Of a DNA stretch of 64,000 bases, positions 1-10,700 are shown piece after piece. The stretch comes from Plumapathes pennacea (Eukaryota > Cnidaria > Anthozoa > Antipatharia > Myriopathidae). A model generated the notes under the pieces. It was not told where the DNA came from and did no database searches. It was given only the letters and a program-made list of their open reading frames with translations. The translations under genes were made by a program, and so were the position numbers. The stretch spans positions 10,752,001 through 10,816,000 of the forward strand of contig OZ038466.1 of the NCBI GenBank assembly GCA_964036295.1, read 5' to 3'. Positions within the stretch are counted from its first letter, which is position 1. Each line of letters starts with the position of its first letter.

Positions 1-618
1 TGTCAATACAGATGACTATAAAAATTTCTGCATCCTGATTACCTGAGAGCAAACAAAATTAACCCCTGATGTGCTAAGTACAGTATAAAATAGTATATCA
101 CACTGAGGGCAATTAGTGTTACCATAGCAACAAAATGTATAGCGCGTTTTCTGTAAATTTGGGGATGGTGTTTAACGGGATTCAAACTCATGCGCATGGC
201 TGAAAATGTTATTTGGGGCTACCTTTGCAATTCATTGCTAAACATTATTAAGTCAGATTTGCAATAAAAAGTTTGAAAGCAAAAAGTATAGAAACCTAGA
301 AAATTGACCATTTTAAACTACCAACTTCTCGGTAAAGTGTTAAAAAATATTAATAGTGTGACCACTCAAATCAAGGCTGTCGGTTGCATTTAACAGCTGT
401 GCTCGCGTTAAAGAGGGAATGAGCTACCAATACACAGGATTCGTGTTTAGTTCCAAACCACCGACATGCGTTTCCTGGAAACTGTGATGTGCGACATTTT
501 GCTGTTATCAAACAATCCTATTTCTACGAAATTTGTAGCGTGGTGTCTGACTCGATTAACAAAAGTTACTTCAGATAGCCTGTACTTTATTATTGCGTTA
601 GGTGAATTATTTATCTGA
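1..618. other. Non-coding flank, no gene seen
   Basis: AT-rich single-copy-looking DNA. The short open frames here have no recognisable domain, no splice-phase partners and no signal peptide. No upstream exon of the MACPF gene is visible. It is the left flank of the composite block that starts at 924. Confidence 0.5.
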
Positions 619-802
619 GAAATATATAACGCGTTTCCATGTAATATAGTCTCATCTAAACGCGAAGGAATTTGGGAGCACACGAGAGTAGCGTAGGGAA
701 ACCACGGGGCCGCGGAATGGTTTCCCTAGGTACTCGAATGTTCTTCCATCTTTCCAAGTGTTTAGATGGAGCTATATTACATGGGAACACCTTATATATT
801 TC
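619..802. repeat. Foldback (palindromic) MITE-like repeat
   Basis: The left arm begins GAAATATATAACGCG and the right arm ends with its imperfect complement (CTTATATATTTC). Pairing continues inward through a CATGTAATATAG block, the CATCTAAAC block and an inner stem AGGGAAACCA / TGGTTTCCCT, with a short GC-rich centre near 707-716. Almost the whole 184 bp can fold on itself. The two overlapping short ORFs (447-683 minus, 672-866 plus) give similar peptides only because they read the two arms of this palindrome. Confidence 0.75.
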
Positions 803-1767
803 TTTTATTAAAAAAAAGTCAATAACATGCATCACGTATTACGTCAGCGTGTATACTCTCATCTAAAATGGTTATTTATTCAATTAGGACGCGCGTAGTA
901 TCATAGTCATTATATAAATATAACAAGACAGGCCCGTGGCCAGTGCGCTTGTGACGTCATTAGTACAATGAATAGAGACACGCGTGGTCCCGGGAGAGGA
1001 ACTTTTGTCGTGCGTTTATATGCAAAAGATATTATAGTCGAGTCAGTTTTTGCACATGACGGATCCAAGAGCTCCCTTTATTTTTCTTGTCCTCTTTTCT
1101 TCTAATTTCGGTCAAACAGAAATTCACGAAAAAGTGTATTATAATAATTGAGAGAAAACAATTGTCGAAGACCCCGTAGGAATATTCTTCGTTTGCAACA
1201 ACCCAGTTTTCATAGCTCCCGACTCATGCCGGGTATGATGTTTCATACGGAATAATATTTCAATAAGTGATTTGCTTTTGCCCTGAGTGATCGTTTTTGC
1301 CGGGAGCATTTTGAACTTGCTTTCCGATGCACGTGACAGTACTTGTGTGACGCTTGCTATACAACCGGCAACCTTGTTGAGTGAATTTTTAAGCTGACAT
1401 GTTTTGTGGAGGAACTGTGTTGTCATTTTGTAATTGGATTGACTGGGGAATACCCGACATCTTAAGTAGCTGTAAGACAGCGTAATAGCCTTATCTCATC
1501 TTCCCAGCGTGTGCATCATGTTCAAGTAGCTGTAATTGAAAGCTTTTAGACTTATCTCTATAGCACATTAAAACATGACACTTCCCATGATGAAATTACT
1601 TCGTATGAAAAAGCCATCTCAGACGTTACGCATCCTACATGTACAAGTCTTATCACTAATATGTTCAAGACTGCTAGGCAATAAGCTTTAACGCAAAATT
1701 CTGGGTCGATACGAAATTAATCTCTATCGGAAGCTGCAGACGTTTGAATACCGTGACAGCAAAGGCA

Positions 1768-2172
1768 TCACGGGCTTGTGGAGCGAACATTACGGCTCGG
1801 ATAGTCGGATATCAACCTTGAGCCTTTGAAGACTTCGAGGTATTCAGTGACAAATATTCTCGATGTAATCGCCTGCCGGTCTTTCCTGCTTTTGTTAAAG
1901 CGGCGTGAGTGAAAGCTAAGTAGTTGATGATTCGGGATTCCCCGTTCTATGATATTATGCTCGTGACATTTCATTGACAGATCTTGTATCTTAATCTCGC
2001 GTGATATTTGCCTCAAACCTATTAGTAATTCAGTATCCTCAGACAATAAACAAAGAACCTTTACCGCACGCAAAACGAAGTTAAACGCCGACTGTTCGTA
2101 TACGCCGCGCATTACACAAAGCCGCAGAGTTTCCGACAAAGGGAGACGCTCTGCCCGCAGGGAAAAGTTCAA
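1768..2172 (-). CDS. Unknown 134-aa ORF in element A (NKSRK module 2)
   Basis: Not recognised. The ORF is preserved at the same length in copies B (13442-13846) and C (27129-27533), with one or two residue changes, which mostly reflects how recent the copies are. It contains an NKSRKDRQ stretch (DNA 1880-1897) that resembles NKSRKSRR in the ORF at 2666-3070. The two therefore look like diverged duplicates about 1 kb apart. There is no signal peptide or membrane segment. It may be an exon relic of a captured gene rather than a working protein. Confidence 0.25.
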   Translation of the reverse strand: MNFSLRAERLPLSETLRLCVMRGVYEQSAFNFVLRAVKVLCLLSEDTELLIGLRQISREIKIQDLSMKCHEHNIIERGIPNHQLLSFHSRRFNKSRKDRQAITSRIFVTEYLEVFKGSRLISDYPSRNVRSTSP

Positions 2173-2379
2173 GTTCTATCAAGTTTCGACACGTCTTCTA
2201 CTACTTATTCGATGTTCTTTCACACAAATATTGCTCAGAACATAGATACATTGGTTGAAGCGGTATCTATAATCGAGCATTTGCAAAACACAACCCTTCG
2301 TACTTTACGGGGGTCCCGCTGGTAACACATCAAGCATTTGTGTACGGCTATTTTCAAGTCTTCCGACGCTTAAAAACAA

Positions 2380-2397
2380 TGCAAGCCAAAATCGCTC
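2380..2397 (-). pseudogene. ERFWLA motif relic (module 2) in element A
   Basis: Reading the minus strand, these 18 bases encode ERFWLA and the frame continues for about 25 residues to a stop. The same motif occurs at 3412-3429 (ERFWLG) and in D1/D2 at 7499-7516 and 31483-31500 (ERFWLA). It marks a repeated coding module shared by both element types. The protein family is not recognised. Confidence 0.35.
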
Positions 2398-2665
2398 TTA
2401 AAGTATGGCTTCCGTGCATCCAGAAAGCCAACCGATGATCGTTTTGTTTGGATCAACAACTGAAGGACCGGAATTTTTTTCTATATCCCTTGACAGAGAA
2501 AACGCATTGTACTTGGTTCTGTGATTTTGATCTCTGAATACGTCTGATCTTGCAATGCCTGTGTTTTAACACATTTTAAAATACAAACGTATCTTAGCAC
2601 CTCGGTTACTTTTGGCAATCTTCTTTTTGAGCTTCTAGCTTTCTCGCAGCGATGGTTTATTGATC

Positions 2666-3070
2666 CTAATTTTCTCTTTCCATTTCCATCTGTGGCTTTT
2701 TATTGTTTCCATGTTGTTTACATGCACGTTCACGGAACGCATTAGCATTGTGAAGTACGTAAGCTCGGGTATAATCATGAACTTTTGACGACTTTGGGAC
2801 ATTCTTTGAAATGTATTCTCGTATTAGTCGCCTGCTTTTTCTACTCTTGTTCAAAATGCGTGAAAGGTTATTCAAGGGTACGTGGCTCGGCTCACGACTT
2901 CGTCTTGGAGGACTTCGGTTTTCTTTCACATAAACATTTGTGGGAATACAATAAAACTGAGCGAAGCGAGATCTACCAACGGTTCCACTGATTGTTTGAC
3001 CTTCATGGCACCGAGCCAAAATGTCGGAACAACAACATAAATGCACAGCAGAGTGAAATTTTGATCCCAA
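2666..3070 (-). CDS. Unknown 134-aa ORF in element A (NKSRK module 1)
   Basis: Not recognised. It is basic and contains NKSRKSRRLI (DNA near 2838-2851). It is preserved at identical length in B (14340-14744) and C (28027-28431). It overlaps, in another frame, the 3' part of the 2926-3513 ORF, so at most one of the two frames can be the coding one at each point. The alternating frames look like separate exons or a decayed gene rather than one continuous protein. Confidence 0.2.
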   Translation of the reverse strand: MGSKFHSAVHLCCCSDILARCHEGQTISGTVGRSRFAQFYCIPTNVYVKENRSPPRRSREPSHVPLNNLSRILNKSRKSRRLIREYISKNVPKSSKVHDYTRAYVLHNANAFRERACKQHGNNKKPQMEMEREN

Positions 3071-3513
3071 ACAAAAGTCAGATTTTCTGACGCTTTACTT
3101 GTATCAGCAAGAATAATACAAAGTAAAAGAATACAAAGTACCTTCAAGTTTACCTTCATACTAAACAGTTCCATATAATCCGATATCAAGCGCTTGTCAA
3201 GAATCGAAGTTGCTTCGCCGTCTTTACATAGGTTCTCGTCTTTGTATCTCGAGCGCCTTCGTTCAGCTTGTTCCTTCAAGTTGTCAAGGTTCTGGATGTC
3301 AGATTCTTCGTACATTTCTGTACAGTTGTGCATAGTTATGCAGTTCATTGATAAGTTCATTGCATTTGCTTTCATGGCTTTCAATATGGCTTTTGAGGCT
3401 GAACGGACCGACCCAAGCCAAAACCGCTCAATGAAATTTAAAGTGGGTCTACTGCAGCCGGCGTATCCGTTTGTAAGTAAGATGAGCGGTCCATAAAATA
3501 ATCCACAGAGCAA
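2926..3513 (-). CDS. Unknown ORF with ERFWLG motif and internal signal-peptide-like start
   Basis: The open frame runs 195 codons but its first codon is not ATG. The N-terminal part has a hydrophobic stretch, Cys residues and NFIERFWLGSV (3412-3429). An ATG at 3157-3159 begins a 77-residue stretch, MKVNLKVLCILLLCIILADT, which is a textbook-looking signal peptide (basic N-end, Leu/Ile core, small residues before the expected cleavage). An N-glycosylation-like NLT follows. Copy B keeps the frame (14600-15058). Copy C has CAA to TAA soon after the signal sequence (stop at 28422). Function unknown; possibly captured secreted-protein exons. Confidence 0.3.
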   Translation of the reverse strand: MLCGLFYGPLILLTNGYAGCSRPTLNFIERFWLGSVRSASKAILKAMKANAMNLSMNCITMHNCTEMYEESDIQNLDNLKEQAERRRSRYKDENLCKDGEATSILDKRLISDYMELFSMKVNLKVLCILLLCIILADTSKASENLTFVWDQNFTLLCIYVVVPTFWLGAMKVKQSVEPLVDLASLSFIVFPQMFM

Positions 3514-3699
3514 ACTAAGGCAAGCAACTTGCTGTCTTCAAAATGGCGAAACTGCTCGCCCGCCAAGTCACTTGATAACAACTTCATCACAAATCACATG
3601 ATAATATGAACCAATCACCGCATGCAGATTTGTAACCCAGAAAAATAAAAAAAAAATAAAAAAATCGCTCCATTTTAAAGCTTCTGTCGTCACAAGCAA

Positions 3700-6641
3700 T
3701 TACATATTTACATGTTTCTATTATAAGGCGTCATCATGAGGTAATGTGACGTTTGTTTACTATTAAAATAGCAATGTCTTAATCAACAGCCTTTCTGTGT
3801 TAATATAAGCACAGAAAACATTGGTATTACTAACATTTTAAGGCTTACCCATGGTTACCCATGTATCAAACTATCACAGAACAATTTAACAGAAATTACG
3901 TATTTACATGTTTCTATTATAAAACCTCATCATGACGTGATGTGACGTTTGTTTACTATTCAGATAGTAATATTTTAATCAACAGCCTTTCTGTGTTAAT
4001 ATAAGCACAGTTAACATTGGTATTACTAACATTTTAAGGCTTACCCATGGTTACCTATGTATCGAACTATCACAGAAAGATTTAACAGAAATTACGTATT
4101 TACATGTTTCTATTATAAGGCGTCATCATGATGTGATGTGACGTTTGTTTACTGCCCAGATAGTAATGTCTTAATCAGCAGCCTTTCTGTGTTAATATAA
4201 GCACAGTTAACATTGGTATTACTAACATTTTAAGGCTTACCCATGGTTACCCATGTATCAAACTATCACAGAACGATTTAACAGAAATTACGTATTTACA
4301 TGTTTCTATTATAAGGCGTCATCATGAGGTAATGTGACGTTTCTTTACTGGTGCGTAGATAGTAAAGTCTTAATCAACAGCCATTCTGTGTTAATATAAG
4401 CACAGTTAACATTAGTATTACTAACATTTTAAGGCTTACCCATGGTTACCCATGTATCAAACTATCACAGAACAATTTAACAGAAATTACGTATTTACAT
4501 GTTTCTATTATAAGGCGTCATCATGATGTCATGTGACGTTTGTTTACAGCGCAGATAGTAAAGTCTTAATAAACAGCCATTCTGTGTTAATATAAGCACA
4601 GTTAACATTGGTATTACTAACATTTTAAGGCCTACCCATGGTTACCCATGTATCAAACTATCGCAGAACGATTTAACAGAAACTACGTATTTACATGTTT
4701 CTATTATAAGGTGTCATCATGATGTGATGTGATGTTTGTTTACTGGTGCGCAGATAGTAAAGTCTTAATCAACAGCCATTCTGTGTTAACATAAGCACAG
4801 TTAACATTGGTATTACTAACATTTTAAGGCTTACCCATGGTTAACCATGTATCAAACTATCGCAGAACAATTTAACAGAAATTACGTATTTACAAGTTTC
4901 TATTATAAAACGTAATCATGACGTGATAAGACGTTTACTGCGCAGATAGTAAAGTCTTAATCAACAGCCTTTCTGTGTTAATATAAGCACAGAAAACATT
5001 GGTATTACTAACATTTTAAGGCTTACCCATGGTTACCCATGTATCAAACTATTACAGAACAATTTAACAGAAATTACGTATTTACATGTTTCTATTATAA
5101 AACCTCATCATGACGTGATGTGACGTTTGTTTACTCCGCAGATAGTAAAGTCTTAATCAACAGCCATTCTGTGTTAGTATAAGTTAAGTTAACATTGGTA
5201 TTACTAACATTTTAAGGCTTACCCATGGTTACCCATGTATCAAACTATTACAGAACAATTTAACAGAAATTACGTATTTACATGTTTCTATTATAAAACC
5301 TCATCATGACGTGATGTGACGTTTGTTTACTATTCAGATAGTAATGTCTTAATCAACAGCCTTTCTGTGTTAATATAAGCACAGTTAACATTGGTATTAC
5401 TAACATTTTAAGGCTTACCCATGGTTACCTATGTATCAAACTATCACAAAACAATTTAACAGAAATTACGTATTTATATGTTTCTATTATAAGGCGTCAT
5501 CATGATGTGATGTGACGTTTGTTTACTGCGCCGATAGTAATGTCTTAATCAAAAGCCATTCTCTGTTAATATAAGCACAGTTAACATTGGTATTACTAAC
5601 ATTTTAAGGCTTACCCATGGTTACCCATGTATCAAACTATCACAAAACAATTTAACAGAAATTACGTATTTACATGTTTCTATTATAAAACCTCATCATG
5701 AGGTAATGTGACGTTTGTTTACTTCGCAGATAGTAAAGTCTTACTCAACAGCCATTCTGTGTTAATATAAGCACAGTTAGCATTGGTATTACTAACATTT
5801 TAAGGCTTACCCATGGTTACCCATGTATCAAACTATCACAGAACAATTTAACAGAAATTACGTATTTACATGTTTCTATTATAAGGCGTCATCATGATGT
5901 TATGTGACGTTTGTTTACTTCGCAGATAGTAAAGTCTTAATCAACAGCCATTCTGTGTTAATATAAGCTCAGTTAACATTAGTATTACTAACATTTTAAG
6001 GCCTACCCATGGTTACCCATGTATCAAACTATCACAAAACAATTTAACAGAAATTACGTATTTACATGTTTCTATTATAAGGCGTCATCATGAGGTAATG
6101 TGACGTTTGTTTACTGCGCAGATAATAATGTCTTAATCAACAGCCATTCTCTGTTACTATAAGCACAGTTAACATTGGTATTACTAACATTTTAAGGCTT
6201 ACCCATGGTTACCCATGTATCAAACTATTACAGAACAATTTAACAGAAATTACGTATTTACATGTTTCTATTATAAGGCGTCATCATGAGGTAATGTGAC
6301 GTTTGTTTACTTCGAAGATAGTAAAGTCTTACTCAACAGCGATTCTGTGTTAATATAAGCACAGTTAACATTGGTATTACTAACATTTTAAGGCTTACCC
6401 ATGGTTACCTATGTATCAAACTATCACAGAACAATTTAACAGAAATTACGTATTTACATGTTTCTATTATAAGGCGTCATCATGATGTTATGTGACATTT
6501 GTTTACTGCGCAGATAGTAAAGTCTTAATCAACAGATATTCTGTGTTAATATAAGCACAGTTAACTTTGGTATTACTAACATTTTAAGGCTTACCCATGG
6601 TTACCCATGTATCAAACTATCACAGAACGATTTAACAGAAA
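3700..6641. repeat. 196-bp satellite array 1 (~15 monomers)
   Basis: Head-to-tail copies recur every ~196 bp; for example the TATTTACATGTTTCTATTAT segment recurs at 3901, 4097, 4293 and 4492. Each monomer contains, in order: TTACGTATTTACATG, a CGTCATCATGACGTGATG imperfect dyad, GTTTGTTTACTGCGCAGATA, CTTAATCAACAGCC, a conserved CTGTGTTAATATAAGCACAG, GGTATTACTAACATTTTAAG, a doubled TTACCCATGG, and CAAACTATCACAGAACAATT. Length 2,942 bp is almost exactly 15 monomers, because both borders fall at the same point in the monomer (AA|TTACG). Confidence 0.95.
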
Positions 6642-6785
6642 CTAGACTGGCCTTGCCAGTGAGCTTGCGGCGTGAGTTGGGTCGAGACCAGAATATAAAA
6701 TGGAAAGTAGGGGACAAGAGCGGAACTCCCTGGAGAGACTTCTAAATTCTCACCATAAAAATATCAGACAGTATGGAGAACTTGG

Positions 6786-6822
6786 CTTTTGACACCTTGC
6801 TCTTTTGACACCTTGATTAAAC
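6786..6822. repeat. Short tandem TTTTGACACCTTG in D1
   Basis: Two copies of TTTTGACACCTTG separated by a few bases; also present in D2. Confidence 0.6.
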
Positions 6823-7345
6823 TAAAAATTATTATTACAACAGTCATACACTTGCTTCTTAAAGGTTGAGCGACCCTGCATCTTGAGAATGCGTGACATA
6901 TCTTTTTATGCACAATCGATTATGACAGTTTGACCTTGACTCATATTTCTAATCAGAGGCCACGATTAATCCAGCCCTCGCTTCACTACTTATGTGTTTT
7001 CTTTTATTAACTCAATACGTTTCTTCTATCAGGCTTTCGAGTATTCGTGCTCTGTAACAAATATAAAATTGAAAGCGAGGAATGTCACACGAGAGATGTT
7101 TACAATATTATTGCGGTTTTGTTCACAGTGTGTTCAGTCCATTTGTGACTTCAAACTCAATCCTCAGAATTATTTCGGTGTATTTTTCATTTCTGGTATT
7201 TAATGAACATTGCGAAACAAAGGCTACATGATCGAATGAAAGAAACACTTCAACAGGCAATGTACGATACGCAGAAAAATTTTATGAGGCAACAGATCTC
7301 ATGTATAGAGTAAAGCATAAAGCGTCATTGTTTTACGGCTAAAGC

Positions 7346-7600
7346 TCACCGTAGCTTTGGTTTCTGTTTTCGCCCTGTTATCTTCCCAAAAGTATTTCGT
7401 GTCGCCACAGAAAGTTTCGTCGGGACTAAATATTTATCGGCGACAGCGGTATCCATCAAATATTTGTTTACGGCTATTCTCAAAGCTTCCGCGGTGAACG
7501 CGAGCCAAAATCGTTCCCGAAAATCCAGTTTATCCGTGCATATTCCACAGAGCCAAATGGTGTTGAGTTTGGATGGGATGCAGTTAACTTTTACACACAA
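7346..7600 (-). CDS. Unknown 84-aa ORF in D1 with ERFWLA motif
   Basis: The frame reads through a Cys-containing N-part, then RERFWLAFTAEALRIAVN (motif DNA 7499-7516), ending in a Lys/Arg-rich tail. The protein is identical in D2 (31330-31584) 24 kb away. The ERFWLA region resembles the ones in element A, so both elements carry versions of the same coding module. The start is not ATG, and upstream codons in the element continue the frame, so this may be an exon. Family not recognised. Confidence 0.3.
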   Translation of the reverse strand: MCVKVNCIPSKLNTIWLCGICTDKLDFRERFWLAFTAEALRIAVNKYLMDTAVADKYLVPTKLSVATRNTFGKITGRKQKPKLR

Positions 7601-7778
7601 GTAACGAGCAATTCACTGGCCATATCTCGAATTGTTTAGCGAAGTCAATTACGTCATCGCCAAGCACGTGATAATACGAACCAATCACCGTGTGCTGATT
7701 CTCGACCCACAAAAAGAAAAAAAGTTAATAAACATTTGTGTTTTTAACCTCGCTTGGGCCCCAGGCTCTGGCAAGCAA

Positions 7779-10700
7779 TTACGTATTTACATGTTTCTAT
7801 TATAAGGCGTCATCATGAAGTAATGTGACGTTTCTTTACTGCGCAGATAGTAATGTCTTAATCAACAGCCTTTCTCTGTTAATATAAGCACAGTTAACAT
7901 TGGTATTACTAACATTTTAAGGCTTAACCATGGTTACCCATGTATCAAACTATCACACAACAATTTAACAGAAATTACGTACTTACATGTTTCTATTATA
8001 AAACCTCATCATGACGTGATATGACGTTTGTTTACTATTCAGATAGTAAAGTCTTAATCAACAGCCTTTCTGTGTTAATATAAGCACAGTTAACATTGGT
8101 ATTACTAACATTTTAAGGCTTACCCATGGTTACCCATGTATCAAACTATCACAGAACGATTTAACAGAAACTACGTATTTACATGTTTCTATTATAAGGC
8201 GTCATCATGAGGTAATGTGACGTTTCTTTACTGGTGCGCAGATAGTAAAGTCTTAATCAACAGCCATTCTGTGTTAATATAAGCACAGTTAACATTAGTA
8301 TTACTAACATTTTAAGGCTTACCCATGGTTACCCATGTATCAAACTATCACAGAACAATTTAACAGAAATTACGTATTTACATGTTTCTATTATAAGGCG
8401 TCATCATGATGTCATGTGACGTTTGTTTACAGCGCAGATAGTAAAGTCTTAATCAACAACCTTTCTATGTTGACATAAGCTCAGTTAACATTGGTATTAC
8501 TAACATTTTAAGGCTTACCCATGGTTACCCATGTATCAAACTATCACAGAACGATTTAACAGAAATTACGTATTTACATGTTTCTATTATAAGGCGTCAT
8601 CATGATGTGATGTGACATTTGTTTACTGCCCAGATAGTAAAGTCTTAATCAACAGCGATTCTGTGTTAATATAAGCACAGTTAACATTGGTATTACTAAC
8701 ATTTTAAGGCTTACCCATGGTTACCCATGTATCAAACTATCACAGAACGATTTAACAGAAATTACGTATTTACATGTTTCTATTATAAGGCGTCGTCATG
8801 AGGTAATGTGACGTTTGTTTACTGCGTAGATAATAATGTCTTAATCAACAGCCTTTCTGTGTTAATATAAGCACAGTTAACATTGGTATTACTAACATTT
8901 TAAGGCCTACCCATGGTTACCCATGTATAAAACTATCACAGAACAATTTAACAGAAATTACGTATTTACATGTTTCTATTATAAAACCTCATCATGACGT
9001 GATGTGACGGTTGTTTACTATTCAGATAGTAATATCTTAATCAGCAGCCTTTCTGTGTTAATATAAGCACAGTTAACATTGGTATTACTAACATTTTAAG
9101 GCTTATCCATGGTTACCCATGTATCAAACTATCACAGAACGATTTAACAGAAATTACGTATTTACATGTTTCTATTATAAGGCGTCATCATGAGGTAATG
9201 TGACGTTTGTTTACTGCGCAGATAATAATGTCTTAATCAACAGCCATTCTGTGTTAATATAAGCACAGTCAACATTGGTATTACTAACATTTTAAGGCTT
9301 ACCCATGGTTACCCATGTATCAAACTATCACAGAACAATTTAACAGAAATTACGTATTTACATGTTTCTAGTATAAAACCTCATCATGACGTGATGTGAC
9401 GTTTGTTTACTGCGCAGATAGTAATGTCTTAATCAACAGCCTTTCTGTGTTAATATAAGCTCAGTTAACATTGGTATTACTAACATTTTAAGGCTTAACC
9501 ATGGTTACCCATGTATCAAACTATCACAGAACGATTTAACAGAAATTACCTATTTACATGTTTCTATTATAAGGTGTCATCATGATGTGATGTGACGTTT
9601 GTTTACTGCCCAGATAGTAAAGTCTTAATCAACAGCGATTCTGTGTTAATATAAGCACAGTTAACATTGGTATTACTAACATTTTAAGGCTTACCCATGG
9701 TTACCCATGTATCAAACTATCACAGAACGATTTAACAGAAATTACGTATTTACATGTTTCTATTATAAGGCGTCGTCATGAGGTAATGTGACGTTTGTTT
9801 ACTGCGTAGATAATAATGTCTTAATCAACAGCCTTTCTGTGTTAATATAAGCACAGTTAACATTGGTATTACTAACATTTTAAGGCCTACCCATGGTTAC
9901 CCATGTATAAAACTATCACAGAACAATTTAACAGAAATTACGTATTTACATGTTTCTATTATAAAACCTCATCATGACGTGATGTGACGGTTGTTTACTA
10001 TTCAGATAGTAATATTATAATCAGCAGCCTTTCTGTGTTAATATAAGCACAGTTAACATTGGTATTACTAACATTTTAAGGCTTATCCATGGTTACCCAT
10101 GTATCAAACTATCACAGAACGATTTAACAGAAATTACGTATTTACATGTTTCTATTATAAGGCGTCATCATGAGGTAATGTGACGTTTGTTTACTGCGCA
10201 GATAATAATGTCTTAATCAACAGCCATTCTGTGTTAATATAAGCACAGTCAACATTGGTATTACTAACATTTTAAGGCTTACCCATGGTTACCCATGTAT
10301 CAAACTATCACAGAACAATTTAACAGAAATTACGTATTTACATGTTTCTAGTATAAAACCTCATCATGACGTGATGTGACGTTTGTTTACTGCGCAGATA
10401 GTAATGTCTTAATCAACAGCCTTTCTGTGTTAATATAAGCTCAGTTAACATTGGTATTACTAACATTTTAAGGCTTAACCATGGTTACCCATGTATCAAA
10501 CTATCACAGAACGATTTAACAGAAATTACCTATTTACATGTTTCTATTATAAGGTGTCATCATGATGTGATGTGACGTTTGTTTACTGCCCAGATAGTAA
10601 AGTCTTAATCAACAGCGATTCTGTGTTAATATAAGCACAGTTAGCATTGGTATTACTAACATTTTAAGGCTTACCCATGGTTACCCATGTATCAAACTAT

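Larger units (their letters stand above)
924..3699 (-). mobile_element. Element A, Helitron-like, 2.78 kb
   Basis: Nearly identical to 12592-15362 and, over its right three quarters, to 26959-29056. On the minus strand it starts TTGCTTGTGACGAC after an A and ends ...GGCCACGGGCCTGTCTTG before a T. The GGCC-ACG-GGCC hairpin lies a few bases before the end, as in Helitron 3' termini. Family members normally start TC and end CTRR, so both tips are non-canonical here (TT, CTTG). The right side (plus) abuts satellite DNA; the left side abuts non-satellite DNA. It contains minus-strand ORFs with paralogous modules but no Rep or helicase motif, so it is non-autonomous. An unclassified repeat family is the alternative. 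Confidence 0.55.
6642..7778 (-). mobile_element. Element D1, Helitron-like, 1.14 kb, inserted in a satellite monomer
   Basis: On the minus strand the element runs from TTGCTTGCCAGAGCC to ACTGGC-AAG-GCCAGT-CTAG, a perfect 6-bp stem hairpin directly before a CTAG end, followed by T. Removing it restores an intact satellite segment (ACAGAAA joined to TTACGTATTT), so the target was A|T with no duplication. These are Helitron hallmarks except that the 5' tip is TT instead of TC. Its ends resemble those of element A (TTGCTTG at one end; GGCC...GTCT[AT]G at the other), so D and A are related families with different interiors. Confidence 0.65.

Noticed and set aside
1139..1426. 95-aa ORF in element A (and related frames near 12792-13258 in B)
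   Set aside because: Frames differ between A and B because of small indels, so the reading frame is not conserved.
3843..3862. Telomere-like TTACCC repeats
   Set aside because: The unit is TTACCCATGG, repeated only two or three times per monomer, not TTAGGG/CCCTAA arrays.
3700..6641. CRISPR-like regular repeats
   Set aside because: The whole 196-bp unit repeats head to tail without unique spacers; this is a eukaryotic satellite.
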